Source: an uncultured Clostridia bacterium (GTDB lineage: Bacteria; Bacillota; Clostridia; Christensenellales; Aristaeellaceae). Taken from it: a DNA stretch of 64,000 nucleotides. Each line of letters begins with the position of its first letter. Within the stretch, counting starts at the first letter, position 1. The notes under the pieces were generated by a model that saw only the letters and a program-made list of their open reading frames with translations, had not been told where the DNA came from and searched no databases. The stretch is from contig CANOHT010000002.1 of NCBI GenBank assembly GCA_947565865.1, positions 62,001 through 126,000 on the forward strand, given 5' to 3'. Shown in pieces: positions 8,741 to 17,800 of this stretch. Made by a program: the position numbers and the translations under genes.

Positions 8741-9754
8741 ATGAGATATGCGATTTATGGGGCGGGCTCTCTGGGAACGGTGCTGGGAGCCTATATCACC
8801 CAAAACGGCGGCGAGATCGACCTGATCAACCGCAATCAGGCCCATGTGGACGCCCTGAACGCCAGGGGCGCGCGCATCACGGGCACGGTGGACATGACGG
8901 TTCCCGTCAAGGCCATGACGCCCGCGCAGATGAGCGGTAAGTACGACGTGATTCTGCTGCTGACCAAGCAGCTGCACAACGCGGAAGTCGTGACGATGCT
9001 GAAGGACTTCCTGACGGAGGACGGCGTCATCGTGACGCTGCAAAACGGCTTGCCTGAACCAGGGATCGCGGAGATTGTGGGCTCCAGCCATACCATGGGC
9101 TGCGTGGTGGAGTGGGGCGCGACGCTGTCCGCGCCCGGCGAGTGCGTGCTTACCAGCGCGCCGGACAGCCTTTCCTTCCACATGGGCAGGATGGAGGGCA
9201 TCTCCGACAAGCAGTACGCGGCGGTCAAGAGCCTGCTGGAAAAGATGTGCCCTGTCCATGAGGAGCCGAATCTGATCGGCGCGCGCTGGTCCAAGCTGCT
9301 GATTAACGCCACGTTCTCCGGGCTTGGCACGGTGGTGGGCGGCACCTTTGGCGATGTGTCGGAAAACAAGGATGCCCGGCAAGTTGCCATCCGCTGCATG
9401 AAGGAGTGCATCGACGTTGGCCGCGCGGCGGGCGTCACGTTTGCCCACGTTCAGGGCAAGGACATCACCAGGCTGTTTGATTACAAGGGCGCCTTGAAGC
9501 GGGCCGTCGGTATGCTGCTGATGCCTATTGCCATGAAAAAGCATCGCGCCATTGAGCCTTCCATGCTCCAGGATCTGAAGAACGGCAAGCCCTGCGAAGT
9601 GGAGGCGATCAACGGCGTGGTGTGCGACTATGGCCGCAAGCTGGGAGTGCCCACTCCTATCAACGACAGGATCGTTGAGGTCATCAGGCGCGAGCAGGCG
9701 GGGGAACTGAAGCGGGAGGCCGCGAACATTCGCCTGTTTGATTCGCTGCTGTAA
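8741..9754 (+). CDS. Ketopantoate reductase-like protein (ApbA/PanE family)
   Basis: A 337-residue NADPH-dependent reductase-type protein. The N-terminal Rossmann motif is YGAGSLGTVLGAY; the family's conserved Lys-Gln pair appears as LLTKQLHN (about residues 72-80) and the QNGLPEP motif follows. The C-terminal helical domain has the SKLLINATFSGL motif with the catalytic Lys region. ApbA/PanE converts 2-dehydropantoate to pantoate; many family members act on other 2-keto acids, and no pantothenate genes are adjacent, so the substrate is open. AGGAGG precedes the ATG and an extended -10 (TGATATGAT, 8690-8698) with TTTACG at -35 lies upstream. It is transcribed alone and ends at a shared terminator. 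Confidence 0.85.
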   Translation: MRYAIYGAGSLGTVLGAYITQNGGEIDLINRNQAHVDALNARGARITGTVDMTVPVKAMTPAQMSGKYDVILLLTKQLHNAEVVTMLKDFLTEDGVIVTLQNGLPEPGIAEIVGSSHTMGCVVEWGATLSAPGECVLTSAPDSLSFHMGRMEGISDKQYAAVKSLLEKMCPVHEEPNLIGARWSKLLINATFSGLGTVVGGTFGDVSENKDARQVAIRCMKECIDVGRAAGVTFAHVQGKDITRLFDYKGALKRAVGMLLMPIAMKKHRAIEPSMLQDLKNGKPCEVEAINGVVCDYGRKLGVPTPINDRIVEVIRREQAGELKREAANIRLFDSLL

Positions 9755-9782
9755 GCGGTCGCCGCCGCAGTCATTAATAATG

Positions 9783-9826
9783 AAAGGGCGCTGTCACCCG
9801 GTGAAAGCCGAGGGACGGCGCCCTTT
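9783..9826. terminator. Bidirectional intrinsic terminator
   Basis: A 13-bp stem (9783-9795 with 9814-9826, one T-G pair) with T-rich ends on both strands lies between the convergent reductase and LysR genes. Confidence 0.85.
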
Positions 9827-9829
9827 TGT

Positions 9830-10672
9830 TCAGCATCTTTCCAACAGCTTGGGCAAAAGATGCTCGTTCTTCTCCATACAGCAAAGATAGAAGGATACCT
9901 CGGTGTCCTCGTCAATCAGCGGGACGTACAGGGAGTCGGAGGGTACCTCATGCTTGCAGATGTTCGTTTCCAGGATGAAGGAGCGCATGTGGAAGGCCCA
10001 CAGCAGATCCTGATATTCCCGCTCCTCATTGACGAAGACCAGCTGAAGCCGGTCGCCGAAATGCTTGCGGATGTAGGAGGCCCAGAAGCCGCTCATGGTC
10101 CATACCAGGAGCTTGCTGTCCAGCAGATCGTGGTAGGAAAGCGCTGTGCGGTCGGCCAGCTCGTCGCTTTTGTGCAGCCGCACCAACAGTCTGTCCTTCT
10201 TGTAAGGGACACAGATGACCCCGGGCTCGTCAATTTGGTATTCGCTGATAACATAGTCGAACCGCCCCTGGAGCAGCCCCAAAGGGAGCATTTCGCTGGA
10301 CACATGCTCCGAGGTGATGGCTCTGTCGGGGTACATGGCGCTCAGCCGCTCCACCAGGTCCTTGCGCAGGCCGGATACATAAGAGGCCACGGTGATGGTA
10401 CGCAGCCGCCAGGACATCTCCTGCAGCTGGCGGATGATGGTTTTCTCCTGCTTGAGAAGATTTTCCGCCAGACGGACAGCCTCCAGGCCCACTTCGTTGA
10501 GTTGGATGCGATTTTTGGTTCGATCAAACAGGGTTACGCCCAGGTCTTTTTCCAGCTGCTTCATGGATGCGGAGAGAGACGGCTGGGATACATACAGCTT
10601 CTCAGCCACCGCGCTGAGTGTGCCGCACTGGTGGAAGGCGACAAGGATTTCCCACAGATGGCTGTTTATCAT
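9830..10672 (-). CDS. LysR-family transcriptional regulator
   Basis: A 280-residue protein. The N-terminal winged helix-turn-helix (about residues 5-64) has the family pattern with AEKLYVSQPSLSASMKQLE and LFDRT. The remainder resembles the LysR periplasmic-binding-like effector domain. GAGGTAGA precedes the ATG. It is divergent from the 11010-23669 gene set, and its own predicted -10 (on the minus strand, near 10714-10720) overlaps a repeated element, consistent with autoregulation and control of the divergent operon. The effector is unknown; an amino acid or small peptide would fit the neighbours. Confidence 0.9.
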   Translation of the reverse strand: MINSHLWEILVAFHQCGTLSAVAEKLYVSQPSLSASMKQLEKDLGVTLFDRTKNRIQLNEVGLEAVRLAENLLKQEKTIIRQLQEMSWRLRTITVASYVSGLRKDLVERLSAMYPDRAITSEHVSSEMLPLGLLQGRFDYVISEYQIDEPGVICVPYKKDRLLVRLHKSDELADRTALSYHDLLDSKLLVWTMSGFWASYIRKHFGDRLQLVFVNEEREYQDLLWAFHMRSFILETNICKHEVPSDSLYVPLIDEDTEVSFYLCCMEKNEHLLPKLLERC

Positions 10673-11009
10673 TTGTCTACCTCAAAAACGTCAGTAAAAA
10701 ATTTGCCATTATCAGTATAGCATAAAAGCACGCGCGTGAAGCGGTTTTCAAAAAAATCAGTATAGATTTTTTTTATAGCGCTACAAAACGACATTATTGT
10801 ACATTTATCGCATAAGATTGTAAAATATCCATATAACAGTGGCTATACAGGGGTGAGCGTGCGCATCCCTGATGGTGAATAGCATAAGAAAGGGGGGGAA
10901 GGTTGACGGTGCATGAGTGCTGCACGCATATGTTCTATTTTGTCTTGCTTGCCTGGTCGGCTGGAATCCCTGAGGATCCCCTATTATATGGAAGAAGGAG
11001 TATCGTACA
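10673..11009. promoter_or_regulatory. Divergent LysR/operon control region
   Basis: A 337-base, clearly AT-richer gap. ATCAGTATAG occurs twice as a direct repeat (10711-10720 and 10756-10765), and the second copy leads into the near-palindrome TATAGATTTTTTTTATA (10761-10777), close to the T-N11-A type of LysR site. TAAAAT near 10821 with TTGTAC 18 bases upstream could be the rightward promoter, leaving a long leader of about 180 bases. A short hairpin (GTGCA/TGCAC) lies near 10908-10924. Operator function is inferred. Confidence 0.5.
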
Positions 11010-11621
11010 ATGAAAAAGATCATCAGTCTCGTCCTTGCCCTGTGTATTGTTCTGAGCGTTTCTGCGGTTGCGCTCGCCGAGATTTCCGGTGACGCGGTTG
11101 TGCCCTGCAAGGTGCCGTTTATGATTACCAACGCCGGCCAGGGCCCTGGCGGCAAGATGGGCAACCTGCTTGTCAGCCGCGCCGGCACGCTGGTGGATCA
11201 GGAAGACTACTTCTATGTGGACGTCCCCTATGCCGCCGACGTTGACGAGCGTCCCTATGGCGCTATCGTGATCGTCATCGGCTCCACCGATAAGGGCCTG
11301 GGCGCCACCGGCATCACCATTGATGAGGAAATCGCCCGCGTGAACGAGGTCATGGCCCGTGCCAACGAGACCAACGTGCCCGTGATCGCCGTGCTGCTGG
11401 AGAAGGATAAGCGTTCCACCTCCCCCACCAACGCCAACGAGCGCTGTATCGACGCCGTGTGCCCCCTGGCTTCCTGGATGATCGTTGTGACCGACGCCAA
11501 CACCGACGGCCGCTTCGACAAGATCAAGGAAGAGTACGGTGTGCCGCTGACCATCCTGGATAACTCCATGGACTTCATCGCTGTGATTCAGCAGGCGTTT
11601 GCCAAAGAGACCGCAGAGTAA
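11010..11621 (+). CDS. Exported protein, DUF6305-like
   Basis: A 203-residue protein with a clear signal peptide (about residues 1-23, cleaved after ALA). The mature part starts with a PFMITNAGQ motif and has an alternating strand/helix pattern (IVIVIG, VPVIAVLLE, WMIVVTD) like a small alpha/beta fold. I associate the ITNAGQ-type start with the uncharacterised DUF6305 family, a recollection that needs a profile search. It is first in the operon controlled by the divergent LysR regulator, directly before a polytopic transporter; an extracytoplasmic binding or accessory role for that transporter is plausible but unproven. AAGGAG precedes the ATG. Confidence 0.75.
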   Translation: MKKIISLVLALCIVLSVSAVALAEISGDAVVPCKVPFMITNAGQGPGGKMGNLLVSRAGTLVDQEDYFYVDVPYAADVDERPYGAIVIVIGSTDKGLGATGITIDEEIARVNEVMARANETNVPVIAVLLEKDKRSTSPTNANERCIDAVCPLASWMIVVTDANTDGRFDKIKEEYGVPLTILDNSMDFIAVIQQAFAKETAE

Positions 11622-11719
11622 GTCGCTTTCCCACCGGGCGGAATGAGTCGTCAAGCACCGCTTCACGCCCCGCCGCCCGGTGATCGAACAAATCATGCAA
11701 GGTAAGGAGGGCAACGTTC

Positions 11720-13024
11720 ATGTCCTTGTACTTAAGTACATCGATCATTCTTGTTGCTATGGTGGCAGCATTCATCCTGAGCACCAAATTCCTCAAGTCG
11801 CCTGATATCTCCCTGGCCATTACGGCCGTGGTGGGCGTCCTGGGCGCTGTGTGCTTTGGCTGGACAACCAATTTCGCCGGTATCCTGGTGGAGGGCCTGT
11901 TCGTCAACCTGGATATCGCCATCCTGTTTATCACCGCGTCGGTGTTCGTGAGCCTGTACTCCGCCTCCGGCGCTATCACCAGCATTACCCGCCGTCTGGT
12001 GAGCCGCTTCAACAGCAAGTGGATTCTGCTGGCTTTCATGGGTCTGTTCATGCTGATCCCCGGCGCGCTGACCGGCGCGGGCAGCATCTCCATCTTTGTG
12101 CTTGGCTCCATGGTGGCCACCGTGGTCGGCGCCATGGGTCTGTCCAAGAAGAAGACCGCCGCCTTTGTTTTCATATTCGCCATCATGAGCGCCGCCTGCC
12201 CCCCTGTGAACCTGTGGGCCATGATGATCGCCTCCGGCGCCGATATCCCCTATGTGGGCTTTGACCTGCCCCTGCTGGTGCCGCTGATTATCGTCTCCAT
12301 CTTCACCATCATCTTCCTGGGCTGGGGCTCCAAGCGCCAGAGCAAGGAAGAGATCCTGGCCAGCCTGCCTGAGGAAGGCGAAAAGATGAGCTGGTGGCGC
12401 ATCCTGACCCCCCTGGTGGTGCTGATTGCGCTGTTCCTGCTCTCCAACTTCGCGGCTCACGCCATCCCCGTTCTCGGCCTGCCGCTGATGTTCGTGCTGT
12501 CCGCTGTGGCCGCCGTCATCTGCAACCCCAAGAAGATGAAGCTGAAGGACTACGGCAAGGTGCTGAACAACACCTTCGAGCAGATCTTCCCCCTGATCGC
12601 CACCGTGCTGAGCGTGGGTATGCTGCAGAATGCCATGTCCGCCTCCGGCGTCAAGGGCCTGATCGGCATCACCTTCATCACCCTGCCCGTGATCTGGATC
12701 TACATCACCGTGCTGTTCGTCGCTCCCTTCCTGCAGGGCGCCCTGAACTATGGCAGCGCGGTTGTGTTCGGCGCTCCGCTGATCTTCCTGTTCAACTCCA
12801 TGGGCTTTGAGCCCAAGATCGTCGCGGTGGCGCTGAGCCTGATGTTCCCCATCGGCGACTGCCTGCCCCCGTCCCGTATCACGGGCCGTCTGGCCATTGA
12901 GGCTGTGGGCTATGAGGGCAAGTATACGTCCTTCCTCCTGGCAGTGCTTGTACCCTGCCTGGCGCTGGGACTCATCGCCCTGTCGATGATGATCTGGCCC
13001 AATTTCTTCACATTCCTCATCTAA
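11720..13024 (+). CDS. Polytopic membrane transporter (ion-transporter/TRAP large-subunit-like superfamily)
   Basis: A 434-residue protein with about eleven predicted membrane helices arranged as two halves joined by a charged loop (about residues 200-225, KRQSKEEILASLPEEGEK). Conserved-looking small-residue and Pro motifs in re-entrant positions (ALTGAGSISIFVLGSM in the first half, LMFPIGDCLPPSRITGR in the second) are typical of the IT superfamily that includes TRAP DctM, GntP and citrate/dicarboxylate carriers. GTAAGGAGG precedes the ATG. It is followed by a 57-residue one- or two-helix membrane protein, which could play the part of a small subunit. The substrate is likely an organic anion or amino acid derivative; it cannot be named. 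Confidence 0.8.
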   Translation: MSLYLSTSIILVAMVAAFILSTKFLKSPDISLAITAVVGVLGAVCFGWTTNFAGILVEGLFVNLDIAILFITASVFVSLYSASGAITSITRRLVSRFNSKWILLAFMGLFMLIPGALTGAGSISIFVLGSMVATVVGAMGLSKKKTAAFVFIFAIMSAACPPVNLWAMMIASGADIPYVGFDLPLLVPLIIVSIFTIIFLGWGSKRQSKEEILASLPEEGEKMSWWRILTPLVVLIALFLLSNFAAHAIPVLGLPLMFVLSAVAAVICNPKKMKLKDYGKVLNNTFEQIFPLIATVLSVGMLQNAMSASGVKGLIGITFITLPVIWIYITVLFVAPFLQGALNYGSAVVFGAPLIFLFNSMGFEPKIVAVALSLMFPIGDCLPPSRITGRLAIEAVGYEGKYTSFLLAVLVPCLALGLIALSMMIWPNFFTFLI

Positions 13025-13039
13025 GAAAGGAGAAGCGGT

Positions 13040-13213
13040 ATGGTCTTTCTGCAAGACGTGATCCATTATATCTACATGGCTTTCGCGGCAGTTACTTGCT
13101 TCTTTCTGGTCAAGCATCTGTTCAAGCGGGAAAAGAACAAGGGCATCGTGAACGACATTATTTACGCCTACTGCCTGCTCCCGTTTCTCCTGCGTATTTT
13201 GCAGATCAAGTAA
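13040..13213 (+). CDS. Small membrane protein (57 aa) next to the transporter
   Basis: The ORF starts 15 bases after the transporter stop, with AAAGGAG seven bases before the ATG, and ends 15 bases before the next start, so it fits the operon spacing exactly. It encodes MVFLQDVIHYIYMAFAAVTC then FFLVKHLFKREKNKG and a second hydrophobic stretch, giving two short membrane segments with a basic middle loop. No family recognised. Its position suggests a small subunit or stabiliser of the transporter, but this is inference only. Confidence 0.75.
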   Translation: MVFLQDVIHYIYMAFAAVTCFFLVKHLFKREKNKGIVNDIIYAYCLLPFLLRILQIK

Positions 13214-13228
13214 TAGGAGGAGAGGAAC

Positions 13229-14401
13229 ATGACTCAGAAAATCGGAAAGAGCGGTCTGACGAAGATCCTCGTGCTGGTTTTAGCGCTTGCTTTGGCAGGC
13301 GTGGCCAGCATTGACTTCTACACCCACCGGCATACCAAGGAAACCGTCGTCGCCGCTGAGGGCCTGACGGAGATGCGTATGCTCAGCGAGTGGGTGCCCA
13401 GCCTGAAGGGCACCTTCGGCGATACCCCCGTCTTCTTCTATGATTCCGGCGTGGAAGGCGCTACCGTCCTCTACGTTGGCGGCACTCATCCCTATGAGCC
13501 CGCCGCCAGCCTGTCCGCCTATGTTCTGCTGGAGAACGTGAAGGTGGAAAAGGGCCGGATGATTATCATTCCCCAGGCCAACCGCAGCGGCACCACCACG
13601 GGCATGCTGGGCAACGCCTACCCCACCTGGTACGAGGTGGAGACGGACTGGGGCACGGCGAAGTTCAAGAACGGCGACCGCTGGGCCAATCCCCTGGATT
13701 CCTGGCCGGATCCCTTTACCTATGTGCACTATCCCTCCAATGTTCAGCTGACCTATCAGGACATCCGCAACGTCAATCGGTGCTATCCCGGCCGTGAGGA
13801 CGGTATGCTGATTGAGCGCGTGTGCTACGGCATCATGGAGATCATCCGCAGCGAGAATGTGGACATGGCCATCGACGCCCATGAGGCGGCTGTCATGTAT
13901 CCTGTTGTGGAAACCTATGTGGCCCATGACCGCGCGCTGGATATGGCGATGATGGCTTCCATGAGCCTGTCCGCGGATCGTTTCTACATGAAGTGCGAGG
14001 CTTCCCCGAAGAACCTGCGCGGCCTGTCCCATCGTGAGTGGGGCGACTTCAGCGATACCCTGGCCGTGCTGATGGAGACCCCCCAGCCCTTCACCGACTG
14101 GATTGTTGGCCCCATGACGCCCACCCTGCAGACCGAAGGCAAGGATGAGTTCCTCAACACCGCCGCCGAGCATGGTCTGACCTATGTGGCTTACAACGAT
14201 GAGTTCGGTTCCCCCATCCGCTACCGCGTTGGCCGTCACCTGTCCGGCGCGCTGGAAGTGATCAACTGGATGATGACCATGGATCCCACGAAGCAGATCG
14301 AGGTTTCCTGGCCCACCTACGAAGAGCTGATGGATAAGGACTGCGGCTATTTCCTGCACAATCCCGAGACGGCTGATCCTGCCCTGGTGTTTGAGATCTA
14401 A
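13229..14401 (+). CDS. Membrane-anchored aspartoacylase/succinylglutamate desuccinylase-like metalloenzyme
   Basis: A 390-residue protein with an N-terminal membrane anchor or signal (about residues 10-28). The zinc-site pattern of the AstE/AspA branch of the M14-like fold is present: GGTHPYEPAA (His and Glu ligands, about residues 85-93), NRCYPG (family NRxFPG) and DAHEAA (third ligand His, about residue 217). Family members cleave N-acyl amino acids such as N-acetylaspartate or N-succinylglutamate, or act as carboxypeptidase-like hydrolases. AGGAGGAG precedes the ATG. Between a transporter and three exported peptidases, it probably trims an acyl or peptide substrate at the outer face of the membrane. 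Confidence 0.8.
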   Translation: MTQKIGKSGLTKILVLVLALALAGVASIDFYTHRHTKETVVAAEGLTEMRMLSEWVPSLKGTFGDTPVFFYDSGVEGATVLYVGGTHPYEPAASLSAYVLLENVKVEKGRMIIIPQANRSGTTTGMLGNAYPTWYEVETDWGTAKFKNGDRWANPLDSWPDPFTYVHYPSNVQLTYQDIRNVNRCYPGREDGMLIERVCYGIMEIIRSENVDMAIDAHEAAVMYPVVETYVAHDRALDMAMMASMSLSADRFYMKCEASPKNLRGLSHREWGDFSDTLAVLMETPQPFTDWIVGPMTPTLQTEGKDEFLNTAAEHGLTYVAYNDEFGSPIRYRVGRHLSGALEVINWMMTMDPTKQIEVSWPTYEELMDKDCGYFLHNPETADPALVFEI

Positions 14402-14471
14402 GGTAACCAAAACAAACTGCATAAACTGAATGGTTGAGACCCAAGACGAACGGAAAAAAGGAGAGATAACC

Positions 14472-16097
14472 ATGCGTAAAAAGCTGACTCTCGCGACCGC
14501 TCTGGCTCTGACTTTCGTGATGCTCGTTTCCAGTGCGCTGGCCTGCACGACCATGGGCGTTGGCAAGGATGCAAGCGCTGATGGCTCTACCATGGTTAGC
14601 CACACCTGCGACTCTACCGGCGACGATTTCCGTATGTGGATCATTCCCGAGATGGAAGGCGGCGAAGGCGTCACCGCTGACATCGTTATGAATGGCAACA
14701 CCTGGGGCGACTGGTCCAACTACCCCGAAGTGAAAAACTACGGCGGCGGTCTGGTCATGGGCGAAATGCCCCAGCCCAAGGATACCTTCCAGTACCTGCA
14801 CACCAATTACTCGATCATCAACGAGAATGGTGTGGCCATGGGCGAGTCTACCTGCAGCTTTGACAGGAATACTGAGGCTGGCCAGAAGGTAATGGAAACG
14901 CTGTTCACCAATAACGACGGCATCATTGATTGCTATCAGGCCCAGCATGTGGCGCTGCGCTACGCCACCACAGCGCGCGAGGCCGTGCAGATCATGGGCG
15001 ATCTGGTCGAAGCGTACGGCTGGAACACGCTGGCCGAGAATATCAACATCTGTGACGGCAACGAAGTCTGGATTGCTGAATTCTATGGCCGCGACCTGTG
15101 GTGCGCCGTGCGCATCCCGGACGATGAGTTCTTCGTATGCGCCAACCGCTGCCGCATCAACTACATCGACTTTGAAGATCCGGACAACTACATGTGGTCC
15201 GACAACATCAAGCAGTTCGCCATTGACAACGGTATGTGGAGCGAGGACAGCGGTGTGCCCTTCCAGCCTGCCAACATCTACGCCCCCAACACCAGCCGCG
15301 GCTGCTACCTGCGTGAGTGGCGCGCTCTGAGCCTGGTGGCTCCCAGCCTGAACCTGGACCCCAACGATCCTGATTCCTTCCCCTTTAGCGTGAAGCCCGA
15401 GCGGAAGCTGAGCGTGGAGGATCTGCGCCAGATCAACAGCGACCATTATCAGGGCACTGAGTTTGATACCACGCGCACCGCTGTGGCCGGCCCCTATGGC
15501 AACCCCATTAACGCCGACTTCAACGTTGAGCGCCCCATCAACATGTACCGCGCCACCTACCACTTCATCGCCAACGTCAACGCCAAGTATCCCAAGGAAG
15601 TTCGCCCGCTGATCTACATCGGCTGGGGCGCAGCGGATTCCTCCTACATGGTGCCGCTGTTCGCTTCCATGACCAAGCTGCCCGCCCAGTTGTCTACCGG
15701 CAGCCGCTATGAGAAGTTTGACCGCGATTCCTCCTGGTGGGTTTCCCAGTATGTGCAGCAGACCGCCACGCAGAACTACGAGCGCGCGATTGAGGAAATC
15801 TACGCCGCCCGTGATCCCAAGATGGCTGAGCAGTATGAGACGGTTGCTTCCATGCAGAATGCCGCCGCCGCGCTGGTCGAGGCAGGCGACACCAAGGGCG
15901 CCGTTCAGCTGCTGACTTCCTATGCCTACGATAACGCGATTGACTGGCACAACTACTGGCTGGAGTTCGGCGACGAGCTGTACGGCACCTACATGTTCAA
16001 CCGTGTTGACATGAAGTCCGCTCCCTGGCCGGATTGGTGGAAGGAAATCATGAACAACGCCCCCATTCGTCCTCTTGAGGAAGAGGCCACCAAGTAA
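14472..16097 (+). CDS. Exported C69-family dipeptidase, copy 1
   Basis: A 541-residue protein. The ATG at 14472 follows AAAGGAGAG; the open frame extends upstream to 14430 without a better start. A signal peptide (about residues 1-22) ends SSALA, and the next residue is the Cys of the C69 start motif CTTMGVGKDASADGSTM. In C69 (peptidase family U34/PepD) this Cys is the N-terminal nucleophile of an Ntn-hydrolase, so signal peptide removal would itself create the active enzyme. The motif GESTCSFD and the block ICDGNEVWIAEFYG are shared with the next two copies. It is first of a tandem triplet; its 3' end is identical over 122 bases to copy 2. Confidence 0.92.
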   Translation: MRKKLTLATALALTFVMLVSSALACTTMGVGKDASADGSTMVSHTCDSTGDDFRMWIIPEMEGGEGVTADIVMNGNTWGDWSNYPEVKNYGGGLVMGEMPQPKDTFQYLHTNYSIINENGVAMGESTCSFDRNTEAGQKVMETLFTNNDGIIDCYQAQHVALRYATTAREAVQIMGDLVEAYGWNTLAENINICDGNEVWIAEFYGRDLWCAVRIPDDEFFVCANRCRINYIDFEDPDNYMWSDNIKQFAIDNGMWSEDSGVPFQPANIYAPNTSRGCYLREWRALSLVAPSLNLDPNDPDSFPFSVKPERKLSVEDLRQINSDHYQGTEFDTTRTAVAGPYGNPINADFNVERPINMYRATYHFIANVNAKYPKEVRPLIYIGWGAADSSYMVPLFASMTKLPAQLSTGSRYEKFDRDSSWWVSQYVQQTATQNYERAIEEIYAARDPKMAEQYETVASMQNAAAALVEAGDTKGAVQLLTSYAYDNAIDWHNYWLEFGDELYGTYMFNRVDMKSAPWPDWWKEIMNNAPIRPLEEEATK

Positions 16098-16137
16098 TTC
16101 TTCCTCTTGAAAGAAACAAAGAAATGGAGAGAGACCC

Positions 16138-17760
16138 ATGCGTAGAAAGCTTACCCTCGCGACTGCCTTGGCCCTGGCTCTGGTCATGCTCATGTCCAGC
16201 GCTCTGGCCTGCACCACCTACGGTGTCGGTAAGGACGCCACCACTGACGGCTCCACCATGGTCACCCACACCTGCGACTCCACTGGCGACGACTTCCGTA
16301 TGTGGATTATTCCCCAGATGGAAGGCGGCGCGGACGTCACCCGCGACATCGTCATCGACGGCAACACCTGGGGCGACTGGTCCGAGTTCCCCTCTGTGAA
16401 GAACTACGGCGCCGGTATGGTGGTTGGCTCCATGCCTCAGCCTGAGAACACCTACCAGTACCTGCACACCAACTACTCCATCATGAACGAGAACGGCGTG
16501 GCCATGGGCGAGTCCACTTGCTCCATCGACCGCAGCACCGACTACGGCATGAAGGTGTATGAGCTGCTGATTAAGAGCAGCACCGGCATCATCGACTGCT
16601 ATCAGGCCCAGCACATCGCCATGGAGCGCGCCACCACTGCCCGCGAGGCCGTGCAGATCATGGGCGACCTGGTTGAGGAATATGGCTGGTACGGCTTTGC
16701 CGAGAACATCAACATCTGCGACGGCAACGAAGTCTGGATCGCTGAGTTCTACGGCCTGGATCTGTGGTGCGCCGTGCGCATCCCCGACGACGCCTTCTTC
16801 GTGTGCGCCAACCGCGCTCGTATCAACGAGATCAACTTTGACGACACCGAGAACTACATGTACTCCCCCAACCTGAAGCAGTTCGCCATCGACAATGGCC
16901 TGTGGAGCGAGGACAGCGGCGTGCCCTTCCAGCCCGCTAAGATCTACGCCCCCAACGAGAAGCCCTACTCCTATCGCCGTGAGTGGCGCGCCCTGAGCCT
17001 GGTGGCTCCCAGCCTGAATCTGGATCCCTGGGCCATCGACTATCCGCTGTGGGTTATCCCCGAGAAGAAGCTGAGCGTGGAAGACCTCCGCGTGATGAAC
17101 AGCGACTACTATCAGGGCACCGAGTTCGACTGCAGCCGTACCGCTGTGTCCGGCCCCTACGGCAACCCCATCAACGATGACCTGAACTTCGAGCGGCCCA
17201 TCAACATGTACCGCGCGACCTATCACTTCATCGCCAACGTCAACGCCAAGTATCCCAAGGAAGTCCGTCCTCTGGTCTACATCGGCTGGGGCGCTGCTGA
17301 CTCCTCCTACATGACTCCCCTGTTCGGCACCATGACCCGTCTGCCCTCTCAGCTGTGCACCGGCAGCCGCTATGGCAAGTTCGACCGCGATTCTTCCTGG
17401 TGGGTGTCTCAGTATGTGCAGCAGACCGCCACGCAGAACTACGAGCGCGCGATCCAGGAGATCTACGCTGCCCGTGATCCCCGCATGGCTGAGCAGTATG
17501 AGACCGTCGCTTCCATGCAGAACGCCGCTGCCGCGCTGGTCGAGGCTGGCGACAGCAAGGGCGCTATCGAGCTGCTGACCAACTACGCGTACAACACCGC
17601 TGTGGATTGGCACAACTACTGGCTGGAGTTCGGCGACGAGCTGTACGGCACCTACATGTTCAACCGTGTTGACATGAAGTCCGCTCCCTGGCCGGATTGG
17701 TGGAAGGAAATCATGAACAACGCCCCCATCCGTCCCCTGGAGGAGGAAGCTTCCAAGTAA
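16138..17760 (+). CDS. Exported C69-family dipeptidase, copy 2
   Basis: A 540-residue protein with the same plan as copy 1: signal peptide ending SSALA, then the catalytic Cys in CTTYGVGKDATTDGSTM, GESTCSIDR and DGNEVWIAEFYGLD. It lies 40 bases after copy 1 with a GGAGAGAG site. It differs from copy 1 mainly in the central region (around residues 270-330). The last third is so similar that bases 17608-17729 match 15945-16066 exactly, pointing to recent duplication or gene conversion. Different middle regions may give different peptide preference; this is inference. Confidence 0.92.
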   Translation: MRRKLTLATALALALVMLMSSALACTTYGVGKDATTDGSTMVTHTCDSTGDDFRMWIIPQMEGGADVTRDIVIDGNTWGDWSEFPSVKNYGAGMVVGSMPQPENTYQYLHTNYSIMNENGVAMGESTCSIDRSTDYGMKVYELLIKSSTGIIDCYQAQHIAMERATTAREAVQIMGDLVEEYGWYGFAENINICDGNEVWIAEFYGLDLWCAVRIPDDAFFVCANRARINEINFDDTENYMYSPNLKQFAIDNGLWSEDSGVPFQPAKIYAPNEKPYSYRREWRALSLVAPSLNLDPWAIDYPLWVIPEKKLSVEDLRVMNSDYYQGTEFDCSRTAVSGPYGNPINDDLNFERPINMYRATYHFIANVNAKYPKEVRPLVYIGWGAADSSYMTPLFGTMTRLPSQLCTGSRYGKFDRDSSWWVSQYVQQTATQNYERAIQEIYAARDPRMAEQYETVASMQNAAAALVEAGDSKGAIELLTNYAYNTAVDWHNYWLEFGDELYGTYMFNRVDMKSAPWPDWWKEIMNNAPIRPLEEEASK

Positions 17761-17800
17761 TCCTTCCGCTTTGTGATAAGACTGGAAAGGAGACCTTCTC

